The notes under the pieces are model-generated. The model was not told the DNA's origin and did no database searches. It saw only the letters and a list, made by a program, of their open reading frames with translations. This document shows positions 1-6,535 of a stretch of DNA of 64,000 bases, piece after piece. The translations under genes and the position numbers were made by a program. The stretch is from Anaerolineae bacterium. Lineage in GTDB: Bacteria; Chloroflexota; Anaerolineae; Anaerolineales; UBA4823. Positions within the stretch are counted from its first letter, which is position 1. Every line of letters begins with the position of its first letter. The stretch is from NCBI GenBank assembly GCA_003327455.1, contig QOQU01000012.1, forward strand, positions 62,001 to 126,000, written 5' to 3'.

Positions 1-38
1 AGTGGAGGATGTTAGCAAACTACAGGAGGAGTTAGGAC
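1..38 (+). other. Left edge, leader of the first gene
   Basis: No gene can be assigned here. The stretch contains a good ribosome binding site (AGGAGGAG at about 25-32) ahead of the ATG at 39. All three forward frames are short, and an upstream gene could end at the TAG at 13-15 in the first frame, but too little is visible to say. The gene before the window is of interest because the downstream radical SAM maturase predicts a tungsten-type oxidoreductase nearby. Confidence 0.4.
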
Positions 39-455
39 ATGAAAATTGCCGCTGTAACAGAAGATGGCATTACCATCAGCCAGCATTTCGGTCGTGCACC
101 TTATTATGTGGTTGTGAAAGTCGAAGATGGCAAAGTGGTTTCAAAGGAATTGCGTGACAAGTTAGGGCACGCCCATTTTGCCGGCGAACATCAGGAAGGA
201 CCTCATCATTCCCACCAGGAAAACGATCCGCGTGGCCACGGCTTTGATCCCGCTGCCCAGAGTCGCCACGCCCGAATGGCTGCGGCGATTCAAGATTGCG
301 ATATCCTGCTTGCACGTGGCATGGGAGCTGGTGCCTACGCCAGTATGCAAGCAGCTGGCATTCGCCCGATCGTAACGGATATCGCTTCGATTGATGAGGC
401 CGTAGAGGCTGTCCTGCGCGGCGAGATCGTTGATCATCCGGAGCGATTGCACTGA
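39..455 (+). CDS. NifX/NifB-type dinitrogenase iron-molybdenum cofactor family protein
   Basis: A 138-residue protein of the small NifX/NafY/NifB C-terminal family, which bind or carry metal clusters in the cytoplasm. The N-terminus (KIAAVTEDG, then ISQHFGRAPYYVVV) and the later segment DCDILLARGMGAGAYASMQAAGI are the typical strand-helix pattern and the glycine-rich turn of this fold. Between them lies an unusual histidine-rich insert (about residues 44-76, including HAHF, HHSH and RGHG) that could hold metal. The start is fixed by a strong Shine-Dalgarno. The stop codon overlaps the ATG of the next gene by one base, so the two are translationally coupled. No nif structural gene is visible, so a role in nitrogen fixation is not implied; a general metal-cluster handling role fits the neighbours. 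Confidence 0.82.
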   Translation: MKIAAVTEDGITISQHFGRAPYYVVVKVEDGKVVSKELRDKLGHAHFAGEHQEGPHHSHQENDPRGHGFDPAAQSRHARMAAAIQDCDILLARGMGAGAYASMQAAGIRPIVTDIASIDEAVEAVLRGEIVDHPERLH

Positions 456-1657
456 TGAAGCGCTTTTTTCATGTTGCCCCTCTTGCTCTCCTGATGCTTG
501 CGGCAACCCTGGCAGGCTTATTCAACTTACCTCAACCCGCCGCCGCGCAAGATAAGCCGACACCGACCTATAAAATTTGCCATATTTGTGATCAGATGGT
601 TGCCCAGGCGGTGGTGCGCGTGATCCTCTTTTGGATGGATGGCTGCCCGCATTGCCATGAGGTGATCGATAACGTCTTACCTCCCCTGCGCCAGCAGTAT
701 GGGCGACAGTTGGAAATCTGGATGATCGAGGTCTCCTCAATGGAAGACATCAATCGTCTTTATGAAATCGGGGAGGGATATGGACTCAAGCCAGAACAGA
801 TCGGTGTACCTTTTATGATCATCGGCGACAATGTGCTCATCGGTTCGCGACAAATTCCTGCCGAGTTACCCGGCTTGATCGAACGATACATCAAACTGGG
901 TGGGGTGGATTACCCAGAAATTCCCCAACTGGCAAGTTTTGCCCCTCCCCTTTCTGCCTCCTCGGCTCCGGAAGCAAGCGGCGAGATCACTCCCCCGCCT
1001 CCGACCAGCGCAGTCCCTCAAATTGTGGCGGTAGAACCCCAGGCAGTTGAATCGGCTCAACCCCAGGCACCTGCACCGAAATCATCCGGGTTTACTCTGG
1101 CGATCATTATCCTGATCGGAATGGTGCTCGTTTTGCTGTACGGCATCATCGCCATCGCTTTGAATAAAGCCCTGCCGGTTTCTGAGCGCTTCCATCGTTA
1201 CGCATTCCCATTTCTTTCGATCATCGGTTTAGGGGTTGCGCTCTACCTGGCTTATGTCGAAACCCAGGAAGTACCCGCTATCTGCGGTCCGGTCGGTGAT
1301 TGTAACGCCGTGCAACAGAGCCCGTATGCCAGACTCTTCGGTATTCTGCCGGTGGGAGTTCTGGGGGCAATCGGTTATGTTGCCATCCTGTTCACCTGGC
1401 TTTGGGGTCGTCTACGTAAAGACTGGCTGGCGCAAAAAGCCCCTCTGATTGTGTTTGCCATGACGCTCTTTGGGCTATTGTTTTCCATCTACTTAACCTA
1501 TCTTGAGCCTTTCGTGATCAAAGCCGTTTGCGCGTGGTGTCTGACCTCGGCGGTGATTATGGCCGCGCTCTATTTCCTGAGCGTTGAGCCTCTGGTCAGG
1601 CAGTGGCAACTGGATTTAGAAGTGGAAAGGTTGGAGTTCGAGATCGAGGAAAGGTAA
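455..1657 (+). CDS. Thioredoxin-like / vitamin K epoxide reductase (VKOR) fusion protein
   Basis: A 400-residue membrane disulfide-exchange protein. In order: a signal peptide or anchor (about 1-31), a CHIC pair (42-45), a thioredoxin-like domain with active site CPHC (64-67) and the cis-proline segment GVPF (117-120), a proline-rich linker (about 162-210), then a VKOR four-helix domain. The VKOR part has the loop cysteines C277 and C283 and the quinone-side motif CAWC (359-362). VKOR enzymes reoxidise a thioredoxin-like partner and pass electrons to quinone, making disulfides outside the membrane. The usual bacterial fusion has the thioredoxin domain after VKOR; here it comes first. A stand-alone paralogue of the VKOR half lies at 3946-4557. 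Confidence 0.88.
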   Translation: MKRFFHVAPLALLMLAATLAGLFNLPQPAAAQDKPTPTYKICHICDQMVAQAVVRVILFWMDGCPHCHEVIDNVLPPLRQQYGRQLEIWMIEVSSMEDINRLYEIGEGYGLKPEQIGVPFMIIGDNVLIGSRQIPAELPGLIERYIKLGGVDYPEIPQLASFAPPLSASSAPEASGEITPPPPTSAVPQIVAVEPQAVESAQPQAPAPKSSGFTLAIIILIGMVLVLLYGIIAIALNKALPVSERFHRYAFPFLSIIGLGVALYLAYVETQEVPAICGPVGDCNAVQQSPYARLFGILPVGVLGAIGYVAILFTWLWGRLRKDWLAQKAPLIVFAMTLFGLLFSIYLTYLEPFVIKAVCAWCLTSAVIMAALYFLSVEPLVRQWQLDLEVERLEFEIEER

Positions 1658-1660
1658 AGG

Positions 1661-2197
1661 ATGCTGATCGAGGAGTATGAGATCGAGGTATTCACGCCGC
1701 CCTGCGATCCCGGTGCAGAACGGTATGCTGCCCGCGCGCGTTTGAAAGTCGATATTTCTGAAGTCCTTCCCTACCTGAACGCCACTTTGCGCGGGGCTGT
1801 TTACCTCCCCGAAGCCAGAGCGTTGACCTGGAAAAAAGGCGGTCACAATGTCGCCTTTCATGCCTTTGAAGTTGCTATCAGTAATGTCGAAGACCGCCAG
1901 GCTGCGGAAAAAGAACTGAAAGGGGTGATCGATCTGGTCAACCGCACCTGGGAACGCCGCGCCGAGATCACCCCGGATACCTCTACCCGCCAGCGCCCTA
2001 CCCCGATGGCGATCTATAAACTCTTACCCAACACAAACTGCAAAGGATGTGGTGAACCAACCTGCTACACTTTTGCCATTAAATTAGCAGCCGCGCAGAA
2101 AAAATTGAGCGACTGTCCAACGCTATCCCAACCCTCCTATCGCGAAAAACTGGCTGCTTTGCAAGAACTCGTCATTGACGCCCCGGCAATCAGCTAA
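1661..2197 (+). CDS. Fe-S cluster domain protein (CxxCx4Cx16C type)
   Basis: A 178-residue cytoplasmic protein. The N-terminal 125 residues show no domain I recognise. The C-terminal part has four cysteines as CKGCGEPTC followed about 16 residues later by another cysteine (DCPTL), the spacing of the small 4Fe-4S domain seen in corrinoid iron-sulfur proteins and in electron-transfer subunits (PF04060-like). It starts three bases after the VKOR fusion stop with GGAAAGG as ribosome binding site, so it is in the same transcript. The neighbours suggest electron transfer or cluster delivery for a metalloenzyme; this is inference. It is not an enzyme I can name. Confidence 0.75.
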   Translation: MLIEEYEIEVFTPPCDPGAERYAARARLKVDISEVLPYLNATLRGAVYLPEARALTWKKGGHNVAFHAFEVAISNVEDRQAAEKELKGVIDLVNRTWERRAEITPDTSTRQRPTPMAIYKLLPNTNCKGCGEPTCYTFAIKLAAAQKKLSDCPTLSQPSYREKLAALQELVIDAPAIS

Positions 2198-2223
2198 ACC
2201 TTCAGCAAAGATGGGGTGAAACC

Positions 2224-2520
2224 ATGCTTCAAGTCAAAATTCTAGCCCTGAAAAAACCACAACGTTATGCTGTAAGACGCACTTTGCTGGCTGCCTATCA
2301 ACAGTTGCAAAAGGAAGCGATGTTGCCTCCTCTCCAAATCGAGGAATATACCACTTCAACAGAAATCATGCGCTACACGCCAGTAACGGTCTATCCTTCC
2401 CTGGTCATTAACGAACGCCTGGTTTGTGTGGGCCGTTTCCCCAAAAAGGAAGAAGTACTTTCCTGGCTTAGAGAAGCCGTTGAAGCGTTAACCGCGACAA
2501 TCCAACCGTTCCATCGATGA
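2224..2520 (+). CDS. Thioredoxin-fold protein without the CXXC active site
   Basis: A 98-residue protein with the layout of the small thioredoxin_3 family (TM0996/MTH895 type): a first strand VKILAL, a helix (YAVRRTLLAAYQQL), a second strand, then TPVTVYPSLVINERLVCVGRFP and an EEVLSWL helix. In active members the first strand is followed by CPxC; here that place reads KKPQR, so the redox pair is gone. The threonine-proline segment typical of the fold is kept (TPVTVYPSL). One cysteine remains (VCVG). It probably serves as a binding or scaffold protein within this redox cluster. It is 26 bases downstream of the Fe-S protein gene and in the same orientation. Confidence 0.6.
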   Translation: MLQVKILALKKPQRYAVRRTLLAAYQQLQKEAMLPPLQIEEYTTSTEIMRYTPVTVYPSLVINERLVCVGRFPKKEEVLSWLREAVEALTATIQPFHR

Positions 2521-2586
2521 ATGCCCCACCTTGCGGGCAGACACTGCATTCACTGAAGGAAAAGCAACGCTGGAGGCAATGATCTC

Positions 2587-3852
2587 ATGACCCAACATCG
2601 CTACGCCTATGTTGACGAAGAAGGAAAAATCGTCTTACCACCAGAAATCGTCAAAGCCTGGCAGCTTTCACCGGGTGAAAGTCTGCGCCTGGACCCCAAT
2701 GGGAATAGCTGGACTCTCCATCCTCCGATTAGCAGTTTGCGGCGCATTTACATTGAAGTCACCAATCAGTGCAATCTCAACTGTCGCACCTGTATGCGGA
2801 ACGTGTGGGATGTCAAACCAGGCTGGTTAGCATGGGAAACCTATGAACGTATTCTCGACCAGGCAGCCCAGTGGCAACCTTTGCCAGAACTCTTCTTTGG
2901 TGGCTACGGAGAACCGCTCTCCCATCCTCGTTGCCTGGACATGATTGAGCAAGCCAAAGCCGTCGGTTTCACAGTCTCATTGATCACCAATGGCGTGCAT
3001 CTCAGCGCCCAGGTGGCGCGCCGCCTGGTGGACGTTCATCTGGATCGCTTATGGGTTTCCCTGGATGGCGCCTATCCAGAATGTTACCAGGATGTCAGGT
3101 TAGGGAACGCCCTGCCTCAAATCATCGAAAATCTCAAACGCCTGCGGGCGTTTCAATTTCAAACGTTTGGCTTCACTCCATGGTTAATGACACCCAGGTT
3201 AGGCATCGCCTTTGTTGCCATGTTGCGCAATATCCATAGCCTTCCAGAGGTGATCCGCCTGGGCTTGCAGCTTGGGGCAACAGAGTTCTCGGTCAGCAAT
3301 GTCCTTGCTCATGATGAACAACTTCAGACTGAGAGCCTGTATTTGCGTTCTCTTGACCAGATGACAGGCGGCGTACTCGGAGAAGCGCGCCCTTTGATCC
3401 ATGTTCCCATGATGGATATCGAAGCCGCGACTGCTTCGGTGATGAGCCAGATTTTGGGCAGCACCCATCGTCTGGAGTTTATGGGTGCAACCCTTGGGCA
3501 GAACACCAGTCAATGCCCCTTCATCGAAAGAGGTAGCCTATCGATCCGTTGGGATGGCAAAGTCAGCCCATGTCTGCCCTTGCTGTATACCCATACCTAT
3601 TATTTGGGAAAACGGCTGCGCACCTCCAGAGAGTACTTTGTGGGCGACATCCACCAAGCAAATTTAAGAGAGATCTGGATGGGAGAAGCGTATACGGCAT
3701 TGCGCAAACGGTTGCTGGATTTCGATTTTCCTCCTTGCACTTCGTGTAACTCCTGCGAAATGGCGGATGAAAACCAGGAAGATTGCTACGGCAACCCTCC
3801 TCCAACCTGTGGCGGCTGCCTCTGGGCACAGGGCTTGATCCGCTGTCCATAG
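2587..3852 (+). CDS. Radical SAM/SPASM protein, tungsten-cofactor oxidoreductase maturase type
   Basis: A 421-residue radical SAM enzyme. Residues about 1-45 look like an AbrB/SpoVT-type swapped-hairpin (DEEGKIVLPPEIVKAW). The radical SAM core begins with the cluster motif CNLNCRTC (C62, C66, C69) and has the GGYGEPL segment that binds the SAM amino group. The C-terminal half is cysteine-rich (CPF, SPCLPL, CTSCNSC, DCYGN, CGGCLWAQG) and should bind auxiliary Fe-S clusters, as in SPASM proteins. The CGGCLWAQG ending is what I recall of maturases found beside tungsten aldehyde:ferredoxin oxidoreductases. No such oxidoreductase is in the window, so it should lie upstream of position 1 or elsewhere. 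The exact substrate is inferred. Confidence 0.78.
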   Translation: MTQHRYAYVDEEGKIVLPPEIVKAWQLSPGESLRLDPNGNSWTLHPPISSLRRIYIEVTNQCNLNCRTCMRNVWDVKPGWLAWETYERILDQAAQWQPLPELFFGGYGEPLSHPRCLDMIEQAKAVGFTVSLITNGVHLSAQVARRLVDVHLDRLWVSLDGAYPECYQDVRLGNALPQIIENLKRLRAFQFQTFGFTPWLMTPRLGIAFVAMLRNIHSLPEVIRLGLQLGATEFSVSNVLAHDEQLQTESLYLRSLDQMTGGVLGEARPLIHVPMMDIEAATASVMSQILGSTHRLEFMGATLGQNTSQCPFIERGSLSIRWDGKVSPCLPLLYTHTYYLGKRLRTSREYFVGDIHQANLREIWMGEAYTALRKRLLDFDFPPCTSCNSCEMADENQEDCYGNPPPTCGGCLWAQGLIRCP

Positions 3853-3945
3853 AAATAGTTTTCAGAGAGGTTGGTGGAATGAACCTATCAAAACTCTCCT
3901 CTCTGTCGTATGGCAGGTTAGCAGGTAAAGACAAGCAGTTCTGAC

Positions 3946-4557
3946 ATGCTGATATTCACCCAATTCCTGTCCGTTGTGCAAATGAGCCTGACCGCCCAGC
4001 AGGATTCCTCATTGCTACCCGGTTGGGTAGTGCTCATCTTTGTGTCTCTGGCAACCCTTTACGCCCTGACAGCGCTCTTCCGCCCTTCACTGTTCTCTCC
4101 TCCGATCTCATGGTTGAAATTTCTCTTTCCGGCGTTCACGCTGATTGGGTTGGCTGTTGCACTTTATATCGCCTATGTCCAGTTAGCTCAGGTACAGGCG
4201 ATTTGTGGACCTCTTGAAGAGTGCAACACCGTCTTACAAAGTCGCTATGCCAGATTGTTGGGTTTTCTCCCCAACAGTGTTTTGGGGACAATGAGCTATC
4301 TGGCGATCCTGTTCTTGTGGGTATGGCGGATCCGCAGCCAGGATTGGCTTGCCCGACAGGCACCCCTTCTCATCGTTGCCCTCACCTTCTTGGGCAGCTT
4401 GCTCTCGATTTATCTGACGGTTTTACAGGTTCTCATCCTCAAAGCCTTATGCATCTGGTGTCTGAGTTCTGCGATCCTGATAACGTTGTTGTTCCTGCTC
4501 AGCACTCCCTTATACCATGAAAGTCATTCTCCATCGTCACCCGAAGACATCCAATAA
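3946..4557 (+). CDS. Vitamin K epoxide reductase (VKOR) family membrane protein
   Basis: A 203-residue integral membrane protein that is a clear paralogue of the VKOR half of the fusion at 455-1657; the cores align without gaps through most helices. It has the loop cysteines C87 and C93 (CGPLEEC), the adjacent asparagine and serine, and the active-site CIWC (169-172). It has no thioredoxin domain, so it must pair with a separate partner, perhaps the thioredoxin domain of the paralogue. The ATG at 3946 is used here; an ATG at 3982 is also possible, and neither has a strong ribosome binding site. It is separated by 93 bases from the radical SAM gene. Confidence 0.85.
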   Translation: MLIFTQFLSVVQMSLTAQQDSSLLPGWVVLIFVSLATLYALTALFRPSLFSPPISWLKFLFPAFTLIGLAVALYIAYVQLAQVQAICGPLEECNTVLQSRYARLLGFLPNSVLGTMSYLAILFLWVWRIRSQDWLARQAPLLIVALTFLGSLLSIYLTVLQVLILKALCIWCLSSAILITLLFLLSTPLYHESHSPSSPEDIQ

Positions 4558-4634
4558 ATCATTATCTATTCCCCATCAATCAGGTACAGAACTCTGATAC
4601 AATAACATCCGGTATAGAGAGTTAGAATCAAACG

Positions 4635-4844
4635 ATGAGCGGTATGGAAAAGTCACACCAGATAGCGAAAGTTGTGCAGAAAACAAGAATTGGGGAGTCT
4701 AAATCCGATTTTGCTTACCGGCAAACCCAGCCGCCCATAGCCAGAATCGCCGCTCTTGAACAAATTCACCGACAACATCACAGCAGGCAAGCTGAAGCTT
4801 ACCCAAGACTTCAGAGAGTTTATCGAATGATTGAACGCTCATAA
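4635..4844 (+). pseudogene. Remnant of a small protein from a toxin-antitoxin-like gene pair
   Basis: The 69-codon reading frame carries KTRIGESKSDFAYRQTQP, then RIAALEQI and PRLQRVYRMIER. I recall this pattern from short proteins (about 65-75 residues) that precede a nucleotidyltransferase-like gene in many Chloroflexota and cyanobacteria. Here the middle (HRQHHSRQAEA) departs from what I would expect. A second remnant overlaps its 3' end in another frame. A -10-like TAGAAT at 4623-4628 sits only six bases before the ATG. The family match is from memory, so function is uncertain; the locus looks decayed, not active. Confidence 0.4.
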
Positions 4845-4872
4845 GGTGCGTATCTTATGTGTGGCTGAGTAG
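4789..4872 (+). pseudogene. Decayed N-terminus of a nucleotidyltransferase-like antitoxin gene
   Basis: Read in the frame of the codon at 4804, the DNA encodes KLKLTQDFREFIE, a TGA stop (4828-4830), then LNAHKVRILCVAE and a TAG (4870-4872). This matches the opening of the MNT-type nucleotidyltransferases that I recall following the small protein above (DF.EFI..LN...V.YLVVGG). The in-frame stops and the lack of any continuation mark it as a broken fragment. The overlap with the previous remnant means that one of the two similarities could be chance. Confidence 0.35.
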
Positions 4873-4911
4873 GCAGCAGGACTTGTTGACTAAACTACTT
4901 GAAAAGGAAAA

Positions 4912-5574
4912 ATGAAAAAATCACCTGATTTACCCTATTACCGGCGGGGGGAGGAAGTCGCCAACAGTATTACCCACGGCATTGGGGTTGCCCTATCGAT
5001 TGCCGGTTTAGCCGTGCTGACCGCTTTTGCCACTCTATTGGGCAATGTCTGGCATATTGTCAGCGTCAGCATCTACGGAGCTACCCAAATATTGCTTTAC
5101 ATCGCTTCCACTCTGTATCATAGCATTCCAATTCCGCGCGCAAAACAACTCTTGCGGCGCCTTGACCATACAGCCATCTTTCTCTTGATCGCCGGTACCT
5201 ATACCCCTTTTACGCTTGTCAACCTGCGCGGCCCCTGGGGTTGGTCACTGTTGGTGATCGTTTGGTGTCTGGCAATTGCCGGCATCATCCTGCAGGGCTT
5301 CTTGCTCCGTCAAAAATCCATCTGGAACGCCTTGATCTATATCGCCATGGGGTGGGTTGTGGTTATAGGGATCAAACCCTTGCTGGCAACCATGCCTTTG
5401 GGTGGTTTGATACTACTTCTGGCAGGCGGGCTTGCCTATAGCGGCGGAACAATCTTTTATGTCTGGAAACGCATCCCGTATAACCACGCCATCTGGCATC
5501 TCTTTGTCCTGTTGGGCAGTGTCTTTCATTACTTTGCAGTTCTCTTCTATGTGATTCCCTTAGCCTCAAAGTAG
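4912..5574 (+). CDS. trhA: Hemolysin III / YqfA (PAQR superfamily) membrane protein
   Basis: A 220-residue, seven-helix inner-membrane protein of the hemolysin III family. The family signatures are present: EEVANSITHGIGVALS at the N-terminus, STLYHS in the third helix region, LDHTAIFLLIAGTYTPF, and the C-terminal NHAIWHLFVLLGSVFHY. These conserved histidines, the serine and the aspartate form the metal site in PAQR proteins. Bacterial members affect membrane energetics and lipid homeostasis; toxin activity is not implied. The ATG at 4912 follows GAAAAGGAAAA. It stands alone, preceded by decayed sequence and followed by repeats. Confidence 0.9.
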   Translation: MKKSPDLPYYRRGEEVANSITHGIGVALSIAGLAVLTAFATLLGNVWHIVSVSIYGATQILLYIASTLYHSIPIPRAKQLLRRLDHTAIFLLIAGTYTPFTLVNLRGPWGWSLLVIVWCLAIAGIILQGFLLRQKSIWNALIYIAMGWVVVIGIKPLLATMPLGGLILLLAGGLAYSGGTIFYVWKRIPYNHAIWHLFVLLGSVFHYFAVLFYVIPLASK

Positions 5575-5614
5575 GATTCCCATGAAGTAATTCCAGACTG
5601 TGCCTGGTATCTGT

Positions 5615-5765
5615 CACTCTTTACCGACCGAAGGTCGGCGTACGTACCAACCGATGGCCGGCGGTACTGCCTGCCCTTTCACAGGCTGAAAACCTGTGCT
5701 ACGTACCGCCAGGCTTGCCTGGTCAACTCTTCCATATCATCTATCGCCCCAGGCTTGTCTGGTAG
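5615..5765. repeat. Cluster A of short palindromic repeats
   Basis: This intergenic stretch is a run of short imperfect palindromes. Clear units are CCGACC-GAA-GGTCGG (5624-5638), CACAGG-n7-CCTGTG (5680-5698) and CCAGG-CTTG-CCTGG (5709-5722), joined by CGTACC or GTAC spacers. The 18-mer CGCCAGGCTTGCCTGGTC at 5707-5724 recurs exactly at 49978-49995, and related units occur at 33585-33750. No reading frame is supported. It resembles REP-type mosaic repeats; the mobilising agent is not visible. Confidence 0.7.
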
Positions 5766-5809
5766 CCAAAGTGTTGGGTTAAATCCCCTCGCTAATCGCA
5801 TGATTCAGG

Positions 5810-5838
5810 TTGACGGACACCCGCTGCAAAGATACAAT
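5810..5838 (+). promoter_or_regulatory. Sigma-70-type promoter of the YacP-like gene, apparently leaderless
   Basis: TTGACG at 5810-5815 and TACAAT at 5833-5838 are separated by exactly 17 bases. The ATG of the next gene is at 5845, six bases after the -10 box, so transcription should begin at or next to the A of the start codon. This both supports the start choice and predicts a leaderless mRNA. Confidence 0.7.
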
Positions 5839-5844
5839 CTTCAC

Positions 5845-6318
5845 ATGCCGTATCTGGTCGATGGACACAATCTGATTGGGCAAATGGATGAGTTAAGCCT
5901 GCAAGACATAGACGACGAACAAAGCCTGATCGAGATATTGCAGGATTTTTGCCGTCGCGAGAAACGCCAGGTCGAAGTTTACTTTGACAATGCGCCTCCA
6001 GGGGGTCGCCGCGTGCAAAGTTTTGGACGTGTGACCGCCTTCTTCAGTCGCGCCGGTAAAAGCGCTGATCAAGCCATCTATGAGCGCCTGCAACGGCTGG
6101 GGAAGGATGCCCGCAACTGGACTGTCGTCAGCTCCGACCATCAAGTTCAGGCTATGGCAAAATCTCTAAATGCCAGAGTTATCCCCTCAAGCGAATTCGC
6201 TCATCTTATTCATGGTGGAACCTCCCAAACCCGCCCGCCAGGCAAAGAACCAGAAGAGAAGATTAATCCAGATGATCAGAACCTCGACGAATGGTTACGG
6301 TTATTTGGAGGGTGTTAA
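5845..6318 (+). CDS. NYN-domain (YacP-like) RNA-binding/nuclease protein
   Basis: A 157-residue protein with a PIN-like NYN fold. The N-terminus YLVDGHNLIG has the conserved aspartate and asparagine, followed by VEVYFDNAP, SADQAIYERL and VVSSDHQVQAMA, which supply the remaining acidic residues of a metal-dependent nuclease site. The C-terminus (about the last 30 residues) is a charged tail ending in LDEWLRLFGG. YacP/Rae1 of Bacillus is a ribosome-associated endoribonuclease, and a related role is likely but unproven. The frame is open further upstream, but the ATG at 5845 is chosen because the protein fold begins there and a promoter lies immediately before it. Confidence 0.8.
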   Translation: MPYLVDGHNLIGQMDELSLQDIDDEQSLIEILQDFCRREKRQVEVYFDNAPPGGRRVQSFGRVTAFFSRAGKSADQAIYERLQRLGKDARNWTVVSSDHQVQAMAKSLNARVIPSSEFAHLIHGGTSQTRPPGKEPEEKINPDDQNLDEWLRLFGGC

Positions 6319-6390
6319 CTCAAGTAATTCGGACAATTCTAATCTGATTTTAATGCAATTTTGACAAAATTAGTGTATATTATCATCATA

Positions 6391-6526
6391 AGACACCTGC
6401 CCTCCCTCTTACTGGTATTTCAGGTGTCCTTCCCCGGCAAGGGTTTCAGTATGTCCCCCCCATATTGAATCCCCCGGTGGACCTCCTTAGATCATCGAGC
6501 GTGCCCCCCCCACGCTCGATGATTTT
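6391..6526 (+). ncRNA. Candidate small RNA with C-rich hairpin loops (6C-like)
   Basis: Between two convergent genes lies a non-coding region with three hairpins on the + strand: GACACCTG (6392-6399) with CAGGTGTC (6421-6428); CAGTATG (6447-6453) with CATATTG (6461-6467), one G-U pair, loop T plus six C; and a perfect 13-bp stem ATCATCGAGCGTG (6491-6503) with CACGCTCGATGAT (6511-6523), loop of seven C, followed by TTT. Upstream are TTGACA (6361-6366) and TATCAT (6381-6386), spaced 14. Two stem-loops each exposing at least six cytosines are the definition of the actinobacterial 6C RNA. The last hairpin could double as terminator. Family membership and strand are inference. Confidence 0.5.
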
Positions 6527-6535
6527 AAAGCCTGG

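Noticed and set aside
39-455. Nitrogen-fixation gene
   Set aside because: The family is broader than nitrogenase, and no nif structural or assembly genes are in the window.
4912-5574. Haemolytic toxin
   Set aside because: Hemolysin III is a PAQR-type membrane protein; the name is historical and no toxin context is present.
5615-5765. CRISPR array
   Set aside because: Units are palindromes of varied sequence without constant repeats or unique spacers of regular length.
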